From: JAHFTY01 sp964584785
GTDB taxonomy: Bacteria > Acidobacteriota > Terriglobia > 20CM-2-55-15
DNA: 64,000 nt
Direction of reading: 5' to 3'
Assembly: GCA_964584785.1 (NCBI GenBank)
Contig: CAZPBY010000037.1
Span: 1 to 64,000 of the forward strand
The translations under genes were made by a program, and so were the position numbers. The notes below the pieces were generated by a model, which searched no databases, had not been told where the DNA came from, and saw nothing but the letters and a program-made list of their open reading frames with translations. This document shows positions 16,747 to 26,180 of the stretch, piece after piece (within the stretch, counting starts at the first letter, position 1; the number at the start of each line of letters is the position of its first letter).

Positions 16747-18095
16747 TGGAAAAGATCGTCATCATTGGCGGCAATGCCGCTGGACTGACCGCCGCGTCCC
16801 GGGCGAAGCGGATCGATCCGCGACTCCGCATCACGGTCCTCGAAAAAGGCCCTCACATTTCCTACAGCACTTGCGGCATTCCCTACTTCCTGGCCAGGGA
16901 GGTTTCTGCGCCGGATCTCGTTTCATACACGCCGGAGTCGTTCGAGAAGGAACGCGGAATTCACGTTCGGCACAACACTCGAATCGACGTCATCGAACCG
17001 GGCCGCAAGCGGCTGACGGGCGTTCGCACCGACACTGGCGAGCCGGTCGAATTCACCTACGATCGCCTTTTGATCGCGACGGGCGTCAAGCCGAAGCTTC
17101 CGGACATTCCCGGGACCGACCTGAAAAACGTCTTAACGGTGCTCAACCTTCAGGATGCTATCCGTGCCGATGAAGCCCTCGCCCCGGTGAACAAGGTGTC
17201 GATTATCGGAGCGGGATATGCCGGACTGGAACTCGCCGAATGCCTGCATCGGCGGGGCAAACAGATTCATCTGTTCGAACGCCAAACCCAGGTCCTGTCG
17301 TCTGTCGATCGTGACATGGCGCAGATTATCGAGTACGAATTGCAGCGATTCGGCGTCAAAGTAAGCGTCGGGGCGAAAGTACTGGCTCTTACGGGGCACG
17401 ACGGTCGCGTCAACGGTGTGAAAGCCGCCGGCGGCATAGGCATTGAACCTTCCGAAATGGTGTTGCTCGACACCGGCGTCGAACCACTCGTGGATCTGGC
17501 ACGCGAGGCGGGCATCCAGATCGGATTGACGGGCGCCGTTTCAGTCAACAACTCCATGGAGACGAGCGTGCCGGCGATCTATGCGGCGGGAAACTGTGCG
17601 GAGTCGTATTGCATGATCCGGAAGCGGCCCGTCTCGAGCTATATCGGAACCGTTGCCGCCAAGCAGGGGCGAATCGCCGGCGAGAACCTCGCAGCCCGCC
17701 GGACGGTGTTCCTGGGCGCCATCGGCACAACGGTCTTGAAGGTCTTCGACCTGGCCGTGGCACGCACGGGTTTGAGCGAGCGCGAGGCCCGCCAGGAAGG
17801 TATGCCGGCGGTTTCCGCTCGAATTGAAGCGCTGGACCGGGCGGCGTATTACCCGAACACTCGCAAGCTCTGGGTGAAGCTCGTCGCTGAACGGGACTCT
17901 CGAAAGCTGATCGGTGCGCAGGTGGTCGGCTATGGCGATGCCGCCCGTCGAATTGACGTTACAGCGGCGGCAATCACGGCCGGAATGAGGGTGGACGAAC
18001 TGGCCCAGCTGGATCTGGCGTACTCGCCGCCTTACGGGAATTTGTGGGACCCGTTGCTGATCGCCGGGCAGGCATTGATGCGAAAAATGGATTAA
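16746..18095 (+). CDS. FAD-dependent pyridine nucleotide-disulfide oxidoreductase (CoA-disulfide reductase/Nox-like)
   Basis: The 449-residue protein has an N-terminal FAD site (GGNAAGLTAASRAKR), a single redox Cys43 in SYSTCGIPYF, an NAD(P)H site (IIGAGYAGLELAE), the second FAD block (VPAIYAAGNCAE), and a dimerisation domain to the end. The single Cys with the STCGIPY context marks the CoA-disulfide reductase/NADH oxidase/persulfide reductase group. No rhodanese domain is attached. Reduction of CoA disulfide, CoA persulfide or oxygen are all possible. GTG 16746 overlaps the previous stop. It is the last gene of the operon starting at 14927. Confidence 0.8.
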   Translation: MEKIVIIGGNAAGLTAASRAKRIDPRLRITVLEKGPHISYSTCGIPYFLAREVSAPDLVSYTPESFEKERGIHVRHNTRIDVIEPGRKRLTGVRTDTGEPVEFTYDRLLIATGVKPKLPDIPGTDLKNVLTVLNLQDAIRADEALAPVNKVSIIGAGYAGLELAECLHRRGKQIHLFERQTQVLSSVDRDMAQIIEYELQRFGVKVSVGAKVLALTGHDGRVNGVKAAGGIGIEPSEMVLLDTGVEPLVDLAREAGIQIGLTGAVSVNNSMETSVPAIYAAGNCAESYCMIRKRPVSSYIGTVAAKQGRIAGENLAARRTVFLGAIGTTVLKVFDLAVARTGLSEREARQEGMPAVSARIEALDRAAYYPNTRKLWVKLVAERDSRKLIGAQVVGYGDAARRIDVTAAAITAGMRVDELAQLDLAYSPPYGNLWDPLLIAGQALMRKMD

Positions 18096-18107
18096 TTCCG
18101 GCCAAAA

Positions 18108-18151
18108 CCCTCAATATGAGGGGGTTGACAATAGAGGCCCTATGTTAAAAT
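18108..18151 (+). promoter_or_regulatory. Predicted promoter of the MltD gene with adjacent palindrome
   Basis: A perfect -35 TTGACA (18125-18130) is followed after 15 bases by TAAAAT (18146-18151), about 35 bp before the MltD start codon. The spacer is 2 bases short of ideal. Just upstream, CCCTCA-ATA-TGAGGG (18108-18122) forms a perfect small palindrome. It could be an operator or the end of the preceding operon's transcript. Confidence 0.55.
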
Positions 18152-18186
18152 GACGCCCTAGTTTATCTCGGAGAGAGAAAAATAGC

Positions 18187-19326
18187 ATGAAGCACCGTCT
18201 GCCCTACCTGATCGTCATCATCCTTGCACTCGCATCACCAGCGTTTGCACAACGATTGGAGCTGCCTGTTGAGGGCCTGGAGTCTCGAGTCGATTTCTGG
18301 AAGAAGGTTTTCACCCAATACGGCAAGGACGACATTGTCATCCACGATCGCATCCGCGTGAACCTGATTTACGACGCGGCCGACGAGTCGAACGTCAATT
18401 CGAAGTTGTCCGACGTTGAGCATGGACTGAAGGAAATCGCACGCAATCTGGAGTCGCCGGAAGCCTTGAGTCTCCCCGCGAAGCAGTTTCGTGATGCGAT
18501 CATCGCGGACGGCCTTACTCCATCGGCGGCTGTCATCGATGACCTCCTCGAAAACATCCATACACAACGCGGCATCAAAGAACGCTTTCGCGATGGCGTC
18601 ATTCGTTCGGGCCGATACGTTTCGTCATTCCAGAAGATCATGGAAGGTGAAGGCGTGATCCCGGAACTGGCGCTGCTTCCTCTCGTCGAATCGTCGTTTC
18701 AAAATGCGAAATCGAAGGCTGCCGCTCTCGGTGTGTGGCAATTCACCCGAAGCACCGGCCGGCTTTATATGAGGGTCAACGGTAAGACCGATGAACGGCT
18801 GGACCCGTTGAAATCGACCCGGGCTGCAGCAAAGTTGCTGCGCGATAACTATCGCGCGCTTGGAAGCTGGCCTCTGGCGATCACGGCTTACAATCATGGC
18901 CGCGCCGGTATGCAACGGGCGAAGGACGAAGTCGGGCCGGACATCAGCCAAATCATCAATGAATATCGCGGGCCCGTTTTCGGTTATGCGTCGATGAACT
19001 TCTACACGGAGTTTCTCGCCGCGGTCGACGTCTACAATCACTATGAGGAGCATTTCGGAGCGCTGGCTCTCGATAAGCCCGCTCCGGGAACCGTGGTGAC
19101 GCCGAAGTCGACGGTCATCAAGACGGCAGCAATCCGAACGCCCTCGAGAACCCCGGCACGATCGAAGACCGCAACCTCGCAGGTTGCCTCCAAATACAAA
19201 GTGCGAACCGGCGATACCCTATATGAAATCGCGCAACGGTTCGGAACCAGTATTCGGGAGTTGATGGATAAGAATAACCTCACCAAGCCCGCGATTTATG
19301 TCGGGCAGATGCTTTTTGTGAAGTAA
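18187..19326 (+). CDS. mltD: Membrane-bound lytic murein transglycosylase D-like (SLT + LysM)
   Basis: The 379-residue protein has a signal peptide (to about AQ22) and an about 130-residue helical N-region. The SLT catalytic domain starts near PELALLPLVESSF (catalytic Glu168), followed by AAALGVWQFTRSTGRLYM and AITAYNHGRAGM. One C-terminal LysM domain (YKVRTGDTLYEIAQRFGTSI..., about 334-378) binds peptidoglycan. It cleaves glycan strands to 1,6-anhydro products in the periplasm. There is no lipobox Cys, unlike E. coli MltD, and only one LysM. A GGAGAG ribosome site precedes ATG 18187. Confidence 0.85.
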   Translation: MKHRLPYLIVIILALASPAFAQRLELPVEGLESRVDFWKKVFTQYGKDDIVIHDRIRVNLIYDAADESNVNSKLSDVEHGLKEIARNLESPEALSLPAKQFRDAIIADGLTPSAAVIDDLLENIHTQRGIKERFRDGVIRSGRYVSSFQKIMEGEGVIPELALLPLVESSFQNAKSKAAALGVWQFTRSTGRLYMRVNGKTDERLDPLKSTRAAAKLLRDNYRALGSWPLAITAYNHGRAGMQRAKDEVGPDISQIINEYRGPVFGYASMNFYTEFLAAVDVYNHYEEHFGALALDKPAPGTVVTPKSTVIKTAAIRTPSRTPARSKTATSQVASKYKVRTGDTLYEIAQRFGTSIRELMDKNNLTKPAIYVGQMLFVK

Positions 19327-19337
19327 GGAAACGAACC

Positions 19338-19354
19338 GTCACGAAGCCCGTCGC
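19338..19354. repeat. Family A palindromic repeat, left arm only, cut by the assembly gap
   Basis: The sequence GTCACGAAGCCCGTCGC matches the first 17 bases of the family A element, then the Ns begin. It sits 11 bp after the MltD stop, between convergent genes, as in most other copies. The missing right arm very likely lies inside the gap. Confidence 0.8.
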
Positions 19355-19454
19355 NNNNNNNNNNNNNNNNNNNNNNNNNNNNNNNNNNNNNNNNNNNNNN
19401 NNNNNNNNNNNNNNNNNNNNNNNNNNNNNNNNNNNNNNNNNNNNNNNNNNNNNN
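19355..19454. other. Assembly gap (100 Ns)
   Basis: Exactly 100 Ns, the conventional filler for a gap of unknown length. It begins inside a family A palindrome and ends inside the gamma-glutamyltranspeptidase gene, removing the last few codons and stop of that gene. The true length may differ from 100. Confidence 0.99.
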
Positions 19455-21155
19455 CGCGCCTCCACGTGTTCGATGATCGACTCCGGGATATTTCTTTCCA
19501 TCCTTGATCAAAATCGATTGCGCGTCACCCTGGGATGCGCCGACGCGAACGGTGTGGCCCAGCGCTTCGAGCGAGGGTTGCAAGTCGGCCATTCCGCGTT
19601 CGATGCTCAACGTGTCCGGCATCCATTGATGATGAATGCGCGGCTCATCGACCGCGGCCTGAACGTCCATCTTGAAATCGATGACGTTCACAATAATCTG
19701 CAGCACGGTATTGATAATGGTGCGGCCGCCCGGACTGCCGGTAACGAGATACGGTTTTCCATCCTTCAAAATGATCGTCGGCGACATCGCGCTCAGCATG
19801 CGTTTGCCGGGTGCGATCAAATTCGGAGGCGTGCCGATCAACCCTTTGGTGTCCGTCACACCGGGATTCATGTTGAAGTCGTGCATTTCGTTGTTCAACA
19901 GAAAGCCCGTGCCGGGCGCGATCACACGTGAACCGTAGCCCTGCTCGAGTGTGAACGTGTTGGAGACGGCGTTTCCGTTGGCATCAACGACTGAAAAGTG
20001 CGTCGTTTCGGAACCTTCGCCGCGAGTGATGATGTCCTTACCAAGGGCGCTGCTCTTCGTCGCGTGATCCATGCTGATCTTTTCGCGGAACGGTTTGACG
20101 AAATCCTTCGAGGTCAGCTTCGCCAGATCGACTTTGACGAAATCCGTATCACCGAGGTACTTCGCGCGGTTGTAAAAACCGATACGCATGGATTCGGTCA
20201 GCAGATGGATCGCCTTGGCGTCACGCCGCTTCATCTCACCGAGATCGTATCCTTCGAGAATGTTCAGGATTTGAATAACCGTCGTTCCGCCGGAGCTGGA
20301 CGGCGGCATCCCGACTACGTCGTAACCGCGATACGTGCCACGAAGCGGCGTTCGAATCTTTGCATCGTAGCTGGCCAGATCGTTCATCGTGATGATCCCG
20401 CCGCCGGCCTGAACGCCCGCCACCAGACGTTTCGCAACTTCACCCTTGTAGAATCCGTCGGCTCCGTTGCTGGAAATTTGCTGCAAAGTCCAGGCGAGTT
20501 CGGGAAGCTTCATGGTTTCGCCGGCTTCGTAAAACGTGCCGTCGGGTTTGCGATAGACACGGCCGAATTCGTGAAACTGCGTCATCACGCGTTCCTGGCC
20601 CTTCAACGACCGCGACAGCACATCGTCGACAACAAACCCGTCGCGCGCGAGCTTCAAAGCCGGTTCGACGACGGTCTTCCAATCGAGCTTTCCATAACGC
20701 CTGGATGCCTCATAGAAGCCGCGCACTGTTCCCGGAACGCCAATAGTCAGTTCGCCGACATCCGACTTTTTCTGGTCGACCTCGCCGTTCGTGAGGAACA
20801 TGGTCGGTGTGGATTTCTCGGGAGCCTTTTCACGAAAATCGATGCCGCTCACCTGCCCGCCTTTGTCCGCGAGGTAGATCAGCATGAAACCACCGCCGCC
20901 GAGGTTGCCGGCAGTCGGATGAGTGACGGCCAGCGCGAGGCCTGTCGCGACTGCGGCGTCGACGGCATTGCCGCCCTTTTTCAAAATCTCCATGCCGGCA
21001 GTCGATGCGATCGGCTGCACGGACACGACGGCGCCGTGTTCAAAACTGATCGGAGCATCGGCCGGCTTCATCGAAGCCGGAGCCTGCGCGAAGCACAGCG
21101 CGGCGATCATCAACAGCGTCACAACGACTTTAAACTTCACTTTTGCGGTTTTCAT
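19455..21155 (-). CDS. ggt: Gamma-glutamyltranspeptidase (3' end lost in gap)
   Basis: The precursor starts with a signal peptide (to about AQ24). It has the GGT features GNAVDAAVATGLALAVTHPTAG, GGGGFMLIY, catalytic Thr385 in TTHFSVVD where the chain self-cleaves, PPSSSGG, and LSAMSPTIILKDGKP..TGSPGG. It releases glutamate from glutathione and other gamma-glutamyl compounds in the periplasm. The visible sequence stops at VDHRTRGGA; the family normally ends a few residues later (RRGGAAVGY-like), so only the extreme C-terminus is missing. It converges on mltD through a family A repeat. Confidence 0.9.
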
Positions 21156-21201
21156 GGCGGGGATTATACCCGTATAACGTCCGACCAGCTATGATTCCAG
21201 C

Positions 21202-22785
21202 ATGAACGAAGAAGTTCGATTCGACCGTCGCGCCGTTGTCGCCATTGCCGCGACGATCATTGCGATCGCACTCGTCTACCTCGTGCGACACGACCGGACG
21301 TTCGTCCACATCGATGCCATCGCGCACGTCAACAAGGCCCGCGGACTCTGGGACAACACGACACCCGGACTGAGACAGCTCGGTTCGAGCCGGCTTCCTC
21401 TTCCATCGTTTCTGATTTTTCCGCTGACGTTTTCCGACGGTCTGTGGGTGACCGGCCTGGCGGGAAGCATTGTCAGCGCGGTGTGTTTTGTCGGCACCGG
21501 ATGGTTCCTTTACGGTATCGGTTTCCGCTGGACCGGTTTTCGTTCCGCCGGCTGGTTATCATTTCTCCTGTTCGCCGCCAATCCGCGCACGGTTTATCTG
21601 TTCACGACTCCGATGACGGAACCGCTGATGGTTTTGTGGGCCGCAGGTCTCGTGTATTACCTGATGGAGTACGTTCAGTCCGACGAGTGGCGGCCGTTTG
21701 CAATGGCGTGCCTGATGGCATTCGCTGGAACGCTGACCGGGTACGAAGGGTGGGCGATCGCTGCTGCTGTGATTCCTGTGGTGTTCGCCGTTTCCGAAAC
21801 CAGGCGGCTCGCGAAGACGATCCTTTTTGCCGGCGCCGCAGCGCTCGGTCCGATGTTGTGGATGATCTACAACATGGTCTATTTCGAAGATCCGCTCATA
21901 TTCGCCTGGGGACGCGGTTCGGCCTTCGATTACGCCCAGGAGTATTTCTTCAGGACCGGAAAACAGTTTCCGGCCGCCGGTAGTTTTTTCGAGTCCCTCA
22001 AAACGTACTGGACCGATGTGGCCTACTGCGTCAACCCGCTTGTTCTCTGGTTCGCGGTCGCGGCCATTTGCATGACATGGCTGGCGTGCCGGTGGGGACA
22101 GTGGCGAACAACGACGATCGTCGTCACCATCGCCGTCGTCCCGTTCTTCTTCTACACCTGCAGCCTGTACACCAACATCGTGCCCATCCAGCTGCCCGGG
22201 CTGGTCCAGGATGAGCCGGAAGCGATCTACAACGTTCGTTACGGAGCTGTGATGCTGGCCGTTTTCCCCGCGCTTGCGGCGTTCGCGGTTCACATTGCAT
22301 TTCGTCAGGTTGAGCGAAAACGCATTTTCGCGTTGTCGTTTGTTGCCGCGTTGTTTCTGCCTAATCCGATTCCCGATGCAAGCGATGAATCGCCGCCGCT
22401 TCAACTCACCAACAACCTGTTTTATTTGGAGAGCGTTCACAACCAGAGCTTCTGGATGCCGCCATTCGTGGAGATTGCCACGCGGCTCGAAACGGACATC
22501 GCTGAAAGTCACGACAGCAACGGATTGATCCTGACCAATTCACGAATCGTCCACGTCGCCGTATGGACGACCGGAATTCACATGCGGCGATTCATCCAGG
22601 AAACGAACAAAACACGATGGGATACCAATCTGAACGGGATCGATCCGGGAATTCGATGGGTCATCACGGAAGAGGGCGACCATTTGTGGCACGCTCAGGG
22701 CAGGAACCTGCAGCGCAACTGGATCGAAGTCGCGAGTGCGCGCACTCCATCGACAGGTGTCGTCCACCTATACCGCCGGCCATAA
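21202..22785 (+). CDS. GT-C fold membrane glycosyltransferase-like protein
   Basis: The 527-residue protein has about ten to eleven transmembrane helices and a soluble C-terminal part from about 420 on. The first periplasmic loop has HIDAIAHVNKARGLWDN. The His-Ile-Asp-Ala, with a helix after it, resembles the acidic catalytic loop of GT-C enzymes (GT39/GT83/PMT type), which use lipid-linked sugars. ANPRTVYLFTTPMTEPLMVLW resembles the second conserved region. Donor and acceptor are unknown. It diverges from ggt by 46 bp and converges on the S9 peptidase gene. Confidence 0.65.
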   Translation: MNEEVRFDRRAVVAIAATIIAIALVYLVRHDRTFVHIDAIAHVNKARGLWDNTTPGLRQLGSSRLPLPSFLIFPLTFSDGLWVTGLAGSIVSAVCFVGTGWFLYGIGFRWTGFRSAGWLSFLLFAANPRTVYLFTTPMTEPLMVLWAAGLVYYLMEYVQSDEWRPFAMACLMAFAGTLTGYEGWAIAAAVIPVVFAVSETRRLAKTILFAGAAALGPMLWMIYNMVYFEDPLIFAWGRGSAFDYAQEYFFRTGKQFPAAGSFFESLKTYWTDVAYCVNPLVLWFAVAAICMTWLACRWGQWRTTTIVVTIAVVPFFFYTCSLYTNIVPIQLPGLVQDEPEAIYNVRYGAVMLAVFPALAAFAVHIAFRQVERKRIFALSFVAALFLPNPIPDASDESPPLQLTNNLFYLESVHNQSFWMPPFVEIATRLETDIAESHDSNGLILTNSRIVHVAVWTTGIHMRRFIQETNKTRWDTNLNGIDPGIRWVITEEGDHLWHAQGRNLQRNWIEVASARTPSTGVVHLYRRP

Positions 22786-22816
22786 CCTTAGTGGCCGTCG
22801 AATAATACCGACGTTG

Positions 22817-22910
22817 TCGCATGAAGCCCGTCGCTGCGCTCCGGGTTCTGCAGCTGACGCCCTTCGACGACGATGTACAGAACCCGGAGCGCAGCGACGG
22901 GCTTTGTAAC
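22817..22910. repeat. Family A palindromic repeat
   Basis: The arms at about 22822-22850 (TGAAGCCCGTCGCTGCGCTC plus CGGGTTCTG) and 22878-22910 are inverted complements with few mismatches. The 27-base centre is unrelated to that of other copies. It lies between the convergent GT-C and S9 peptidase genes. Confidence 0.9.
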
Positions 22911-22925
22911 ACCAGTGAATAAAGG

Positions 22926-24857
22926 TCAAAGATTCTCAATTGTTATGGGTTCAATCCTGTCGGCGGGTTGAAAACCGAACACGCGGGAATAAAAGTAGAG
23001 TTCGGCCTCGGCGGCTCGCTTGATGCTGTCGGCCTGGCGAAAACCGTGCCCTTCCGTCTTGAAGGTGACGTACGCGAAGGGCACCTTCTTTTCCCGTAAC
23101 GCTTCAATCATCGTTTCGGCTTGCGCGGGCGGCACGACTTTGTCTTCGAGACCCTGAAGCAGAATCACGGGACAGGACAGCCGATCGGCGAAGTGCACGG
23201 GTGACCGATCATAGTAAAGCTTTGCGGCCTCCGGATACGGACCAACCAGACCGTCAAGGTAGCGCGACTCGAATTTGTGCGTGTCCGTCATTAATCCCTT
23301 CAAGTCGGCAACGCCGTAATAGCTTGCGCCGGCGGCGAAAACGTCGCTGAAGACGAGCCCGCAGAGCGTGGTGTAACCGCCGGCGCTTCCGCCGCGAATA
23401 GCGACACGCTTGCCGTCGATGTCCCCGCGCCGGTCGAGATATCGCACGGCGTTGATGCAGTCTTCCATGTCGACAAGGCCCCACATGCCGTTGAGGCGCT
23501 CGCGGTACGCACGTCCATATCCCGTGCTGCCGCCATAATTGACGTCGACGACCGCGAATCCGCGATTCGTCCAGAACTGAATGCCGAGCTTCAAGGCCGA
23601 AGTTGAAGCGGCCGTCGGCCCACCGTGACTCACGACGAGAAGCGGCGCCCGTTCGTCGGAAGGCCCGGCGTAGTGTTTGTTTTTCGGCTCGTAGTAAAGC
23701 GCGAAAGCCGTCAGCCCCCGCTCCGTGGGAAACTCGATCGGCTCCGGTGTTGCGATGTCCTCAACGTCCAGGTCGACCTGCATACTTCGGCGCATCACCT
23801 GCCGACGCCCATCACGGAGGTCCAGCTTGACGATTTCCGGAGCGATCGAAGCGGAAGCACCAATGAAATACAGCCGGTGCGCGCCATCGGAACGGATATC
23901 GGCAAAGGTGTCGTGCGGGACATCCAGGATCCGGATCGCCGTCGATCCAGGTTCAATAATGCCGAGGCGATCGAGTCCCTTGCTGCCGTGCACGCAGGCG
24001 ATGCGGCCATCCGAAAGAAACGCGTATCGCGACAAACCGAAAATCCATTGAGGATGACCGAACTCCGCAGCCATGGGCGCCAGAGGACGCTGCGATTCGT
24101 CGTACAAATTCCACCAGCCGGTGCGGTCCGATACAAAATAAAGGCGTCCTTCGGGGCTCCAATCCGGTTGGAAGATCGACTCACGCTCTCCACCGGCGAC
24201 ACGTGTTGCATTGGCAGTCTCGCCGGCACCGCTCAGGTCGGCAACCCACAATTCGGCGCCGTCCCAAGGCATGCGTGGATGGTTCCAGCAGGTCCACGCG
24301 AGACGATTGCCGTTTGGACTGATCCGCGGAAACGAATAGAAGTCCGCTCCGGACACAATCGAACGTGGCGCGGCGGACCCATCCGCCGGAATGGCGACGA
24401 TGTCGTTGACGGCTTCCTTGCCTTCGCGATGCTGCTCACGGACACAGATGATGAATCTGCCGTCGGGCGTGATCCGGCCGTCAGCGTAACGCAAACCGCC
24501 CGCAATCTCAGGCTCGGGCGTGATCGGACGCGGATCGCTTCCGCGATCGAGACGGTAAAGCGCCTGATCCGCAAAATTGGAAAAGAAGACCGTCGTGCCA
24601 AAAACAAGGTAAGCGCCGCCTCCGTACTCGTGAGCTCGAGTCCGTGCGTTGAATGGAGCCGGCGTCACGTCACGTAAGGCCTTGCCGGTTTCGGCATGGA
24701 CCACGACGACGCGTCCGGCCTCGAGCGGTCTTCCTTCAACCCAGTAGATCCCGTCACTCGCTACTTCAATTTGCGATAACGAGATTCCCGAAGACGTCAG
24801 CAGTTCCGTTGTAATTGGAGATTTCCACGAACCGTATGGAGCGGGCGTCTTTTGCAT
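22926..24857 (-). CDS. S9 family prolyl-oligopeptidase-like peptidase with TolB propeller
   Basis: The 643-residue protein has an N-terminal TolB/DPP-IV-like beta-propeller (about 40-370). An alpha/beta-hydrolase domain with VVSHGGPT (oxyanion region), GGSAGGYTT (nucleophile Ser near 490), LQGLEDKVVPP (Asp) and TEGHGF (His near 604) follows. The arrangement matches acylaminoacyl-peptidase/dipeptidyl-peptidase enzymes that trim short peptides. No signal peptide is visible, so it is probably cytoplasmic. It is the sole gene between two palindromic elements. Confidence 0.85.
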   Translation of the reverse strand: MQKTPAPYGSWKSPITTELLTSSGISLSQIEVASDGIYWVEGRPLEAGRVVVVHAETGKALRDVTPAPFNARTRAHEYGGGAYLVFGTTVFFSNFADQALYRLDRGSDPRPITPEPEIAGGLRYADGRITPDGRFIICVREQHREGKEAVNDIVAIPADGSAAPRSIVSGADFYSFPRISPNGNRLAWTCWNHPRMPWDGAELWVADLSGAGETANATRVAGGERESIFQPDWSPEGRLYFVSDRTGWWNLYDESQRPLAPMAAEFGHPQWIFGLSRYAFLSDGRIACVHGSKGLDRLGIIEPGSTAIRILDVPHDTFADIRSDGAHRLYFIGASASIAPEIVKLDLRDGRRQVMRRSMQVDLDVEDIATPEPIEFPTERGLTAFALYYEPKNKHYAGPSDERAPLLVVSHGGPTAASTSALKLGIQFWTNRGFAVVDVNYGGSTGYGRAYRERLNGMWGLVDMEDCINAVRYLDRRGDIDGKRVAIRGGSAGGYTTLCGLVFSDVFAAGASYYGVADLKGLMTDTHKFESRYLDGLVGPYPEAAKLYYDRSPVHFADRLSCPVILLQGLEDKVVPPAQAETMIEALREKKVPFAYVTFKTEGHGFRQADSIKRAAEAELYFYSRVFGFQPADRIEPITIENL

Positions 24858-24890
24858 CGCCGTTCATCATACTCCGGTCTTTGCCTCTCA

Positions 24891-24921
24891 AGTGGTTCGC
24901 CTTAAGACTCACAGAACCACT
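24891..24921. terminator. Hairpin at the hemL 3' end
   Basis: The arms AGTGGTTC (24891-24898) and GAACCACT (24914-24921) pair perfectly around a 15-base loop directly after, and touching, the hemL stop codon. No clear T-tract follows on the minus strand, so it may act as an mRNA-stabilising stem instead of an intrinsic terminator. Confidence 0.4.
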
Positions 24922-26180
24922 CAGCGAGACATGGCATATTCCACGGCGGTGATGGTCCGGTCGACGTCGGCCTCGGTGTGGACGGCGGAAATGAACGCCG
25001 CCTCGAATTGCGAAGGCGGCAGATAGATTCCGTCGCCCAACATCGAATGGAAGAATTTGTTGAAACGCGCGGTATCCGACGTCTTTGCCGACGCGAAGTC
25101 GAATACCGGCTGATTCGTAAAGAACAAGGTGAACATCGAGCCGACGCGGTTGAACTGCAGACTCGTCGCGTTCCGGACTCCCGCTTCCAGTCGGGCGCCG
25201 AGCTGTTCCAGTCGATGGTAGGGGTTTTCCCGCAGCAACCGCTTCAGCGTTGCGAGCCCCGCCGAAACGGCCAGCGGATTTCCGGATAGCGTGCCCGCCT
25301 GGTAAATCGGCCCGGCCGGCGCAACCTTGTTCATGATGTCCGCGCGGCCGCCATAAGCGCCGACGGGAAGGCCGCCGCCGATCACTTTGCCCATTGTGGT
25401 CATGTCGGGCCGTATACCGTATTTTTCCTGCGCGCCGCCGGGCGCGAGCCGGAAACCGGTCATCACTTCATCGAAGATGAGGACCGTGCCTGACGATTTC
25501 GTCACATCGCGAAGCAATTCGAGAAAGCCCGGCACCGGCGCCACAGTACCCATGTTGCCGACGACGGGCTCGACGATGACGCAGGCAACCTCTTTGCCGC
25601 GTTTGTCGAACTCCGACTTCAAGGCCTGCTTGTCGTTGAACGGCAAAACCGTTGTGAGTTCGGCGAGTGAAGCCGGAACACCCGGGCTATCCGGCAATCC
25701 GAGTGTCGCCACACCCGAGCCGGCTTTGACGAGAAGACTGTCGCCATGACCGTGATAGCAGCCGTCGAACTTGATGATGCGGTCGCGACCCGTGAATCCT
25801 CGCGCCACGCGGATCGCCGCCATGGTCGCTTCGGTGCCCGAGCTCACAAGCCGAACCTTCTCGACGGACGGCATAATCTCACAGATCAGCTCCGCCAGTT
25901 CGACTTCACGCGCGGTCGGTGCTCCGAATGAAGTACCGATTTCAAGCACGTCGCCGAGCGCACGGATCACTTCCGGCGGACGATGACCGAAGATAAGAGG
26001 TCCCCACGAGCCGACGTAATCAATGTATTCGTTTCCGTCCGCATCCCAGATGTGCGAACCGTTGCCGCGCTCGATGAACAGCGGTTTACCGCCGACCGCC
26101 CGAAAAGCGCGTACCGGAGAATTCACACCGCCGGGTATCACTTCCTGAGCTCGATTGAAGAGTTCCGTGGATTTGTTCAT
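24921..26180 (-). CDS. hemL: Glutamate-1-semialdehyde 2,1-aminomutase
   Basis: The 419-residue PLP enzyme makes 5-aminolevulinate from glutamate-1-semialdehyde in the C5 heme pathway. The motifs are PGGVNSPVRAF near the N-terminus, SSGTEATMAAIRVARG, FDGCYHGHGD, IFDEVMTGFR, and the Schiff-base Lys265 in TTMGKVIGGGLPVGAYGG. Length and motifs are normal. ATG 26180 overlaps the hemB stop (ATGA), so translation is coupled to hemB; a longer upstream frame is a shadow of hemB. Together they form a small tetrapyrrole operon. Confidence 0.95.
   Translation of the reverse strand: MNKSTELFNRAQEVIPGGVNSPVRAFRAVGGKPLFIERGNGSHIWDADGNEYIDYVGSWGPLIFGHRPPEVIRALGDVLEIGTSFGAPTAREVELAELICEIMPSVEKVRLVSSGTEATMAAIRVARGFTGRDRIIKFDGCYHGHGDSLLVKAGSGVATLGLPDSPGVPASLAELTTVLPFNDKQALKSEFDKRGKEVACVIVEPVVGNMGTVAPVPGFLELLRDVTKSSGTVLIFDEVMTGFRLAPGGAQEKYGIRPDMTTMGKVIGGGLPVGAYGGRADIMNKVAPAGPIYQAGTLSGNPLAVSAGLATLKRLLRENPYHRLEQLGARLEAGVRNATSLQFNRVGSMFTLFFTNQPVFDFASAKTSDTARFNKFFHSMLGDGIYLPPSQFEAAFISAVHTEADVDRTITAVEYAMSR

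Noticed and set aside
19296..19454. Extension of ggt through the N run to a stop at 19296
   Set aside because: Codons in Ns are meaningless, and the residues beyond the gap read antisense to MltD and the repeat.
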